From Anthoceros angustus (lineage: Eukaryota; Streptophyta; Anthocerotopsida; Anthocerotales; Anthocerotaceae): a stretch of 64,000 nucleotides of DNA. The notes under the pieces are model-generated. The model searched no databases, was not told the DNA's origin, and saw only the letters and a program-made list of their open reading frames with translations. The position numbers and the translations under genes were made by a program. Below, in pieces: positions 55,945 through 64,000 of this stretch (the stretch's first letter is position 1; each line of letters opens with the position of its first letter). The stretch spans positions 496,001 to 560,000 of the forward strand of contig MU008181.1 in NCBI GenBank assembly GCA_010909165.1, written 5' to 3'.

Positions 55945-56451
55945 ATGGCAGGTGCGCCAGTCTCAAGGCCGGTGCTGGTGCTGGTGCTGGTGCTTGTGGG
56001 CATGGCTCACGTGGTGAAGGCTTCCAACGTGCTGTCCCAGGGAGCCGCCCTGCAGCAGGGCGAGGGGCTACAAAGTTCCAACGGGTGTATGCGTTCAACG
56101 TGCAGACCGACTGTAACCTGGTGCTGTACCACAGCGGGAGAGCCATCTGGGCATCCAACACCTATGAAAGGGGCATCAACTGCCCGATTCACCATGCAGA
56201 CGGATGGCAACGCCGTCATCAAAACTGGCGACGACACTCCAGTTTTCAGCACAGGAACTTACAACCCTTCGGATAGCGGCCGTTACATCATCGCGCAAGA
56301 TGACGGCAATGTGGTCATGTATAATGCCCGTAACAATGCTTTATGGAACACCAGCCTAGGCCTGTACAGTAGACTCCACATTTGTTTTGTATCATCTTTC
56401 GCATGTCTACTGTATTCGAATAAGAACAGTGCACTCCGCTGCATACAGTGA
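55945..56451 (+). pseudogene. GNA-type mannose-binding lectin, frameshifted
   Basis: The ATG at 55945 gives a hydrophobic leader (VSRPVLVLVLVLVGMAHVV, a likely signal peptide), then SNVLSQGAALQQGEGLQS. The chain shifts frame near 56077 (FNVQTDCNLVLYHSGRAIWA in the other frame) and shifts back near 56170 (ARFTMQTDGNAVIKTGDD, IIAQDDGNVVMYNARNNALW). The three QxDxNxVxY-type mannose sites are QTDCNLVLY, QTDGNAVIK and QDDGNVVMY; the second has Lys for Tyr. Two compensating one-base errors would restore the protein, so this may be a real secreted lectin with consensus errors or a young pseudogene. The tail after LWNTSLG is not conserved. Confidence 0.75.
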
Positions 56452-56490
56452 GATTGTTGTCTCCAATTTGGCCTTTGAATTGTTCTCTCT

Positions 56491-56820
56491 GAGGTAGGCC
56501 TCTTCGATATCCACTTCCTCCATTCCTGCGGGGAAGTCTCCTACTATTCTGCGCACAAGTGTGAGGAAAACCGAGCTGATCTCCGCAAATTTGCCAGAGA
56601 CAGTGCTTTGTTCTGGAAGAGCATCCTCCACACATCCATGGAGGAGCACTTCGGTGTGGAGTTGAGCAACCTGGTGTTCGAACAGTTCGAGCACAGGATT
56701 CAGACCCTTCATCTTGAACCTGGTAGAAATATAGACGATTACTTCCTCGGACGTTATGCCGTTGCCCTTCTCACCAGGAGCAGACTAAAACTTTGTTTTC
56801 TTGCAACTGGCTCGACCTGA
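56491..56820 (+). pseudogene. SABATH 3' fragment
   Basis: An uninterrupted frame encodes the last 100 or so residues of the family: EVGLFDIHFLHSCGEVSYYS, FARDSALFWKSILHTSMEEH, FGVELSNLVFEQFEHRIQTL, NIDDYFLGRYAVALLTR. The 5' three quarters are missing and lectin sequence lies directly upstream. The stop after LLTRK is replaced by SRLKLCFLATGST. It is a separate paralogue, with Met-Glu-Glu-His like the minus-strand relic. Confidence 0.85.
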
Positions 56821-57189
56821 ATTGAAACTGCTTCAGATGTCGGCCAGTCATTCAGTGCTCCAGCCTAATAATCTGCAGCCATCGTTGCAAGGGCAGGTGG
56901 GACTTCTGAGGCAGTCCCTGGCTCTGTGTAGAATTTCATTGTAAAAGCACATGGCACTGCAGGACGGAACTATCACAAAATGGAGAACTGCCGAAACGTA
57001 AATCGCGTCTGAGCTTTATCTGCATGCTTTGTCCGAGTCCCGTGCCGGTGCGCTGCCCAGCAGGATCACCATTGGGTTGCCCTCCTTGTCATTGTCTGAT
57101 TACTCATCTCTTTGAAATAAAGTGCTAGCTCGATGGCTTTCACTCACCCACAGTCTGGCTCAATGCCCTACCACACAGCTGATTTGCAA
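56821..57189. other. SABATH-like 3' flank
   Basis: TGGCTCGACCTGAATTGAAACTGC here resembles the 3' flank of the intact gene (20470). No gene. Confidence 0.5.
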
Positions 57190-57305
57190 TGCTTCAAATG
57201 TCACAGCATCGGGTGCCCAGACAAATCTTACAGCATCAGGCGCGCATACAAGTAACACAGCATCAGGTGCGGCCGTACAAATATCCCAGCATCAGGCGCG
57301 GCCAA
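57190..57305. repeat. Minisatellite of ACAGCATCAGGCGCG words
   Basis: About four to five loose units (TACAGCATCAGGCGCG, CACAGCATCAGGTGCG, CCCAGCATCAGGCGCG). The ancestral unit occurs once upstream of the intact SABATH gene at 18970-18990, so the upstream region was expanded here. Confidence 0.8.
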
Positions 57306-57772
57306 GCCTTGCTCTTGCATTGTATGGTACAGACGAAGGAGTCGTGGGTACGATGCCGCCACAGCACATGATTTCTCACTCGCTGTAGTACTTTATTGTT
57401 CCGGCCGTGGTCGGGGAAGACGAGTCCTGGCGGTCATCACTTTCAGAACGAAGACACGGACACAAAAACTCAGTGAGACTGTGGTGGGCGGAAGCTGCCG
57501 TCCTCGGCACCCAAAACCAGTGCCACCTCAAAAGAAAGGAAAAGACGGGCGCTCACAGCCACCACTTCTAGCGTGCACGTGGTTTGCAGTTTGTGAGGAC
57601 TTTCTTGGATCAGGCAGCCTCTGGCACTGAAATGTCGGCCAGCTGCGCTGCCCGATGCCACAACCTGAGGGCTGAGGACCTTGGGAGAAAGAGGCGAGTC
57701 ACCGTCGTGGGTGCCGCGCGCCGTGCTCTTGAAACTGGGATTGGCGAAAGCTCGCTGTAAACCACATCTGCT
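57306..57772. other. Upstream region of SABATH copy 4
   Basis: Different from the upstream DNA of the other SABATH copies apart from GGCGAAAGCTC near 57745. No gene recognised. Confidence 0.4.
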
Positions 57773-58926
57773 ATGGCAACACTAGTGCATGTCCCCTCGC
57801 TTCAGGGCGATGGCAGCGTGGAGCAAACCGTCCAAATGGGACCCGGCGAAGGTGAGGACAGCTACGTCAAGAATTCCTCCGTGCAGTCGCACTTGCTTCA
57901 GGTCATGGAAGAGCCGCTGTGGCACGGATTCGATCTGCCTCCCGCATTCCAGAGATGGCAATGCCGGGAACACCTGCGCGTAGCAGACCTAGGATGCGCC
58001 ACGGGCAACACCATCAGAGCTGTGGACAAGCTCCTGGACAGTCTAGCAACCCTGTGGGAGTCAAGCCTGGCCAGCTGCAGGTCAGCCCTTCCCAAGGACG
58101 TTCAGGTTTTCTTCACCGACTTGCCTCCAACGATTTCAACACTCTCTTCAGGAGCCTGTCGCCCTACGGATCTGGATGCAGGCGCTACTTCGCAGCCGGT
58201 GTGCCTGGATCCTTCTACGGCCGCTGTTCCCTGCCGCGAGCATCCACGCCTTCACCTGCTTCACGGCGCTGCATTGGATCTCCCGAATACCGCCCGAGGT
58301 CCTGGACAAGAATTCCCCATTCAACTTTGACAGGGTGCACATCCATGGCGCCAATCCTGCCGTGAAACGGGCCTTCACTAACCAGAGTTCCAGGGATCTC
58401 ACGGCCTTCTTCACCAACCGATCTATTGAGCTTGTGCCTGGAGGGTTCCTTGCGCTGGCCATGCTCGCCAACGCAGACGAGCAGCGCTCGTACGGGTCAG
58501 AAATTTTCCGCTTGCTCGCGGACACCTTCCACAACCTAACTGTCCAGGGCGTTATTCCGCGGGGTGTCATGGAGACGTTTAACATTCCTATTCTCGTCCC
58601 GAAGTATCGCACAGGTGAGGCAGGCTGTGGAGGGAGGTGGCCTCTTCGATATCCACATCCTCCAATCCTGCGGTGAAGTCTCCTACTATCCTGCACACAA
58701 GTGTGCGGAATACCGAGCTGATCTCCGCAAATTTGCTAGAGACAGTGCTTTGTTCTGGAAGAGCATCCTCCACACATCCATAGAGGAGCACTTCGGTGTG
58801 GCGTTGAGCAATGTGGTGTTCGAGCAGTTCGAGCACGAGATTCAGACCCTTCATCGTCAACCTGGTAGCGATATAGACGATTACTTCCTCGGAAGTTATG
58901 CTGTTGCCCTTCTCACCAGGAAGTAG
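57773..58926 (+). pseudogene. Chimeric SABATH copy
   Basis: Residues 1-50 (57773-57922) form an intact frame, roughly 88-90% identical in DNA to the other genes by substitutions only (MATLVHVPSLQGDGSVEQTV). From GGCACGG at about 57925 the sequence becomes almost identical to the broken copy at 20958-22120 and has the same frameshifts, plus further deletions (AACAACACC to AACACC at 58007; CCCCTGCATTC to CCCCATTC at 58316). It joins the 5' end of a separate paralogue to duplicated DNA. Confidence 0.85.
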
Positions 58927-60560
58927 ACTAAAACTTCGTTTCCTTGCAACTGGCTCGACCTGAAGTGAAACTGCTTCATATGTTGGCCAATCATTTAGTG
59001 CTCAACCTAAAACCCCTGCCATGCTTATGAGGACAGGCGGAACTCCGGCGGGAGTTCGTACCTCTGTGTAGAATTTGATTATTCAAAAGCAAATGGTTGC
59101 AGTTCACGGCCTGGTGTAAGCTCTTGACGAGAAGGCGGACTCCTTTCTGTGTTCCTAACCGTCCCAAGTTTAAATGATGTAGCAGGAAATGCGTGGGATG
59201 GCAGCATAGCCAACAGTTGTGAGCACTGCTAGTGAGAGGGTCACAGTTACTATTACCAGCTCTGATCCACAGGAGCAGATTTTCTATTGTGGACAAGGAG
59301 TTAGAAAGACAACATCAGACAACTCTTAAGTTTCGTATCCCTATTTCCCTCAGATTGAGCAAATCATTTTGGAATTCAGCTGGGTTGTCCTGTTACATGG
59401 GGTGAGCGTTGTTGGTGGTGGACAGGGATAATGGAAATGAGTCCATGGAGGACGATGTGGAAGTGCTGGAGTGTGCACCTGATGCTGATGCCCAGGCAGG
59501 TATCCATGACTCCTGCTCTTGAGGAAACTATGGAGCAGGAGCAAGCAACATGGAAAGGGCCATATTTTATGATGCCGCCACAGTGTATGAAAACGCTTCC
59601 GGAAACGAGCAGCATGCTGCTTTGCAGCAGATATTTATTATCTCTACGAGCTGGAACATCATCAGCCGTTATTCCGACGGCGGCGAGAGTTGGGGCAGGT
59701 TATGTTGGCTGGATAGGTATCACCAGATGACAGCCACAAGTTTGCTCAGACACACGATTTGGCAAATTTTCTTCGTGCAAACTGTATACTTCCGTGTGTG
59801 TGCATAGGCAGCAACAGCCACCTTGTTGTCAGTCATTTCGTTCTCACAGCACTCAGCACCTTTGCTAAGTTTTGTATCAGTGTTGTTCAGGTCCCTCAAA
59901 TCCTAGGCAGCATGTTGCAAGAACTCTGTTGGCCAGCAGGCAGCATGTTGCAAAGTGGCCTTGACGGCAATCAGTAGGCTGTACTTAAAGGGAATATTCC
60001 TACAGGTCAACAAGAGCCCCAGCACGCTTGCAGGCGCTTCAAAAACGACTCATGCACAATTAACCCTGTGTCCACCTTGGGATGGTAGACAGAAAATTGG
60101 CCATGAAAGCGAAGTTAAGACTAGGAAATCTTGCAACCCTAGTTGAGATGTACCCTACCTGACCAAGCAGCAGAAAAGGACCAAGATTAGTTTCTAAAGA
60201 ACTATCACATGCTGCAGTGAAGCACAGCAAGGCCTAAGCAGCAACTTATAACAAAGAACCTAGATGATTTTCTAGAGAACTGCCACATGCTGCAATGAGG
60301 AGACTCAGGACATGAGCAGCAACCTCATAACAAAAACCCAAGATTTCTTTTCTAAGGAACTATTACATGTTGCAAAGAAGAGCCTGCAAAGCATGAACAA
60401 CAACTTATAACAAAGAACCAAGATTATTCCTTAGGGAACCATAACATGTTGCAATGAAGAGACTTTGAAACCTAAGGAGCAACTCAGTTCAAAGAACCAA
60501 AATTGCTTTCGAAGGAAGTAACAGCGAAGAGCAGACTGTAGAGCATGCATGACCTGTCGC
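58927..60560. other. Copy B of the SABATH 3' flank and spacer
   Basis: Counterpart of 22121-23764. The 86-codon ORF of copy A is frameshifted here at about 59725 (CACCAGATGACAG for CACCAGTATGACAG). No gene. Confidence 0.6.
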
Positions 60561-60883
60561 CTATCCATCGCTAACAAGTAATGAATGGCAAGGACTGATG
60601 GGACCCATTTTTGCCGTCCCCATAGGCCTATAACCGGATACCAGCCCAGCTCCCGGTGACGCGTTTAGGCCGCTGGGACTTGGAATGTTTTCCAACCTTT
60701 CGACACCTTCCTTGCAAGGATGGCACATGTTGCCTGGAGCACTAAATGGCACTCCAGCATATGTACGAAGCAGGCTCACTTCCGAGGCAGCCATTTTTGC
60801 AGGGAAACAAAGGCTGGTCCACTTCCTGGTTAGAAGGGCAACAGCATAATTCATGGTAAAGTAATCGCCGACATTTCTACCAG

Positions 60884-60961
60884 GCTCAAGCTCAAGCTCA
60901 AGCTCAAGCTCAAGCTCAAGCTCAAGCTCAAGCTCAAGCTCAAGCTCAAGCTCAAGCTCAA
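60884..60961. repeat. (GCTCAA)13 hexanucleotide repeat
   Basis: Thirteen exact units against eleven in copy A. Confidence 0.97.
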
Positions 60962-61126
60962 GGGTGTGAACATGGCGCTCGTACTGCTCGAACACCAGGT
61001 TGCTCAATTCCACACCGAAGTGCTCCTCCATGGATGTGTGAAATAGGCCCTTCCAGAACAAATTAAAGTACTGTCTATGGCAAATTTGCGGAGGTCAGCT
61101 CGGTACTCCTCACGTGTGAGTGCAGG

Positions 61127-61295
61127 ATAGTGGGAGACGTCACCGCAGGATTGGAGGACGTGGGAAACGTCACCACAGGATTGGAGGATAGTGGGAGACG
61201 TCACCGCAGGATTGGAGGATAGTGGGAGACGTCACCGCAGGGTTGGAGGATAGTGGGAGACGTCACCGCAGGATTGGAGGACGTGGAGGACGTGG
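61127..61295. repeat. 31-bp minisatellite, copy B, 5 units
   Basis: Counterpart of 24313-24485, with all units at or near full length. Confidence 0.9.
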
Positions 61296-61300
61296 GATTT

Positions 61301-64000
61301 TTTCTACATCGATTCTTCGTGTCGGACCTTTGAACAAATGTGCCTAGCATCTAGGAAACATGGATTTTTAAGCAGAAAAGACGAACACATGTCCATGCCC
61401 ATCGACGGCACATAATTGTCTATTTGTAATTTTTGTGAGGATGTTATGGCCTTGGCAGGAATTCGTGGTAAAGTTTGCTCAACCCACCTCTTTGCCATGC
61501 TCCTTCCCCGAGTGAAATGCTCTCCCGTCTCACCCTAAGCATGAATTGTCACAAGCGCATTAGAAATTTGTAGAAGGGGCGCATGAGACTTGTCTTTTTT
61601 TAGAAACAAACAAGCGGATGCAACTTTGCATGCTGGTAATTGTGGGAGTGAAAAGAGAGTCAGTATATTTTTTTTGTATTTAGATATGCATGAAAAACTG
61701 AAATTCAGCCCAAAACGGGTTAAGTCAGCATTATCAAACAGAATTTATAGAAAGATGAAAAGGAGACTTTATTATGAAGAAGAGATGGGAAATCCATCTA
61801 GCCACGAGAAGAGGAACAACCCTTATGAGGGCACCAGACCATGGGAGACTAACCCCCGTTGTCGCCAGTCTTGTAGTTGCCTATTGCACCAAGGATATCA
61901 AAATAGGGGATACGAAAGGGCCTACCCACCACCGGTGCCGAAGAAACCGCTTTGCCATCGCTTGCCTTTGTCCTATACAGGTGTGTAAGGCGATGGACAC
62001 GTTACTGTAAAGCCAAGATACATGAAGAGGGCCAACGTTCCTATGTGCTACTCCGTCCTTGCGGAACCTAGAAAACCTTGCCCATGGATCTCGATGGCGA
62101 GGGATGAAGGCGTGCCACCGCTCATAAGTACTTACAGACCTTCGCTGGCACATCCTCACGCCACCTTACCGAGGGAGCACATGCTCATTGACTAATCTGA
62201 GTAGGGTCGGTGACAACCACATCGCACTGAAACGTCCCCCAGGCCAAAAGGTCATGGGAGAAACCAGAATTAGAGTATAAGGGCTCCCTGTGGGAAGAAG
62301 CCTCCCTCCTTGGCCATGGCCAGCGTAAGCAGGCGTCATGTGTAGCAATCGTTACACCCGCAGGACTGCCGAGCAAGGTGAGTACCCGAGTCGTCGAGGC
62401 GCCACAAGCTTTGGAGAGGCGAGCCAAAGGCTGGACCAGCCACAAAACCTCATCGCGGTGAAAAGAGGCTGAGTGCGATTCGGAAAGCTTTGGATGCAAG
62501 GCGCATGAAGCTATGAACCCGGCTCCTTACGAGCAAGAGCGGAGATGGGCACGAGCCTGAGGGATGGACGGAGTCGAAGAAGGGCCACTGCGCGCCGATA
62601 TTGCTTTTCGGGAGGGCGGCTTGAAGGCAAGCCTCGGTGGCGAAGCAAAGTAAGGCCGCCCTAGCATATGTGGATAGGGAACCTCTAGCCAAACGGAGGG
62701 CCACTGCGAAAATCTTCCTCCACTCCATGACGAAGGACTCCAAAATGCGAGAATCCCTAATGACGTAAGCGAGACCAAGTGTGGCGCAACTACCGGACGG
62801 CCGGTGGCCCGCGCACCAATCCGTGTCGTTGCGGTAAATTGTTCCCAAGGGAATGACTTATTCGTTATACACGCTCGTTGTTCTATTCACTCCCCGCTGG
62901 AGGCAATCCACGAAACCACGTCATGCCGCGCGTTGTCTCTCTAGTTGCTCTACTGCGTTCACCGTACGGGCCGGGTAGCCAACGCGTTTAAGGACTTCGT
63001 TTCGTCCAGTAACCTATCGATCCGCCATGCATGTCCCTCTCTACCTCGTCTCACCTATCGTTCTTACCCACACTCAATATCTAGGGTTGAGAGTCACGGT
63101 TGGGCATGTGGCCACTCACGGACCTCCAGCGTTCATTCACCGAGGCTCCTCCGTCCACTCACGCCCTTCCGGCGGTTAATCACGCACGCGCCTCCGATCC
63201 GTCGGCCGTCGGACTTACGCCAAGAGGAGGCGGTCAGGGGGTCCGCACGCTGACACACACACCACCACGCGTTAGGGTCCCGTCACCAGGACCTAGATCA
63301 GTCTCTCCGGGGAAGTCTTGCCCGCTCAATGACTCAGGACTCGCGTTAGCCAGGATACAAGGATCTGCAACGATAACGCGGTATCAACCCCAAAGAAGAT
63401 CGCTTCTTTGGGTGGCGCCTCTTCTACTAAATCGAGGGGTGCCTTTATTACACCTATTATTCGAGTGATGTCAGCTCACTGTGCTAACCACGTGACCTCT
63501 CTCTTCCCTATTTTTCCTACCTATATCAGCGGTGCAATGTGGTTCCAAGATTCCTTCTTAGCTCACAGCAATCCCCATCGCATCTGCGGGCGCAATCGGA
63601 TGATCCAGCGACCCGGAACCCCAGGAGGCTCTTCCTGCACTCGGACTCTGTCGGGTTGCGCCCAGGCGGACGACAGCGCATTGACCACCAAGTCTTCCTC
63701 CTCGCTGTCCATTGGCGCTGGTGGGTCCTTGCCACAGGTCCGAGTCCGGGAGCCGTTCTTCCTCGGTGGGTTGAGACTGACTCTCATCCACCCCTTCCCC
63801 CACTCCCAGGTTTAAAGCCACGGGACTCCCTTCCCCCTCCTGAGTCCGGACCTCGGAGTCCGTCCTCAGGGTGTGAGCATGGTAAGGTGACCACTAATTT
63901 AGGAAACAGGCGAAACCGTCTCTAAGTGGTGTTTTGCATTATGTTCAGATTTAACAATTGAAATTATGCCCATATTGACCGATATTTTTAGGGCTATTCG
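61301..64000. other. Copy B of the GC-rich gene-poor segment
   Basis: Counterpart of 24491-27180. The MDSEEEDLVVNA start is kept on the minus strand near 63715, but the downstream frame differs, which argues against a conserved protein. Confidence 0.5.

Larger units (their letters stand above)
60561..61300 (-). pseudogene. SABATH C-terminal relic, copy B
   Basis: Same content as 23765-24490: HTSMEEHFGVELSN, a Leu-Glu run, PGRNVGDYFTMNYAVALLTR, stop replaced by Trp. The Leu-Glu run has thirteen pairs here. The 31-bp array (61127-61295) also has five units, and its third unit lacks the one-base deletion of copy A. Confidence 0.85.
57925..64000 (+). repeat. Segmental duplication, copy B (runs off window)
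   Basis: Direct repeat of about 21114-27180. Similarity is very high up to about 61300; in the GC-rich part (61850-63880) the copies differ by many multi-base indels. It continues past the window end. Confidence 0.9.

Noticed and set aside
1-64000. tRNA, rRNA or organelle DNA insertion
   Set aside because: No cloverleaf, rRNA core sequence or organellar gene was recognised; the only tRNA-related signal is the copia primer site.

Overview
The window is nuclear DNA of a land plant, most likely a seedless one (bryophyte, lycophyte or fern; the species is not determinable from sequence alone). It has spliced GT-AG genes of plant type, PPR relics, SABATH methyltransferases, a plant GH95 fucosidase, a copia element primed by initiator Met-tRNA, and MULE transposases with SWIM fingers. 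A methyltransferase-carrying Ty3/gypsy element recalls those reported from charophyte algae, which also points to an early-diverging streptophyte lineage.

Layout. 1-7.4 kb is a compact gene cluster: AAR2 (minus, 11 exons, 3' end outside the window), a 126-bp bidirectional promoter with telo-box-like repeats, RPA43 (plus), and a complete 10-exon GH95 alpha-L-fucosidase (plus). 7.4-12 kb holds small repeats, two unrecognised short ORFs and broken PPR fragments on both strands. 12.1-15.5 kb is a deleted Ty1/copia element with 202-204-bp LTRs. 15.5-17.2 kb is AT-rich with duplicated 84- and 67-bp blocks. 17.2-24.5 kb is a SABATH cluster: two intact divergent genes, a tandem duplicate broken by indels, and a terminal fragment carrying a Leu-Glu repeat.

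24.5-38 kb is gene-poor; the only recognisable item is a Cys-rich DDE-type transposase relic near 34.4-35.2 kb. About 38-45 kb is a decayed Ty3/gypsy element with gag (two zinc knuckles), protease, a C5 cytosine DNA methyltransferase inserted between protease and reverse transcriptase, RT, an internally inverted RNase H segment, integrase and a degenerate C-terminal PHD finger. 45-48.5 kb is minisatellites and gag-like relics. 48.6-55.6 kb holds nested Mutator-like elements, each with a transposase relic and inverted termini. 55.9-58.9 kb has a GNA-type lectin with compensating frameshifts, a SABATH 3' fragment and a chimeric SABATH copy.

About 6.1 kb (about 21.11-27.18 kb) recurs at about 57.92-64.00 kb and runs off the window end. 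The second copy starts inside a SABATH reading frame. The two copies share many single-base indels relative to the intact gene, so this is either a recent segmental duplication or an assembly error.

Working together: AAR2 (U5 snRNP assembly) and RPA43 (RNA polymerase I) are growth-related housekeeping genes driven from one promoter. GH95 trims fucose from cell-wall xyloglucan. The SABATH cluster probably makes methyl esters of small carboxylic acids. The rest is mobile-element landscape.
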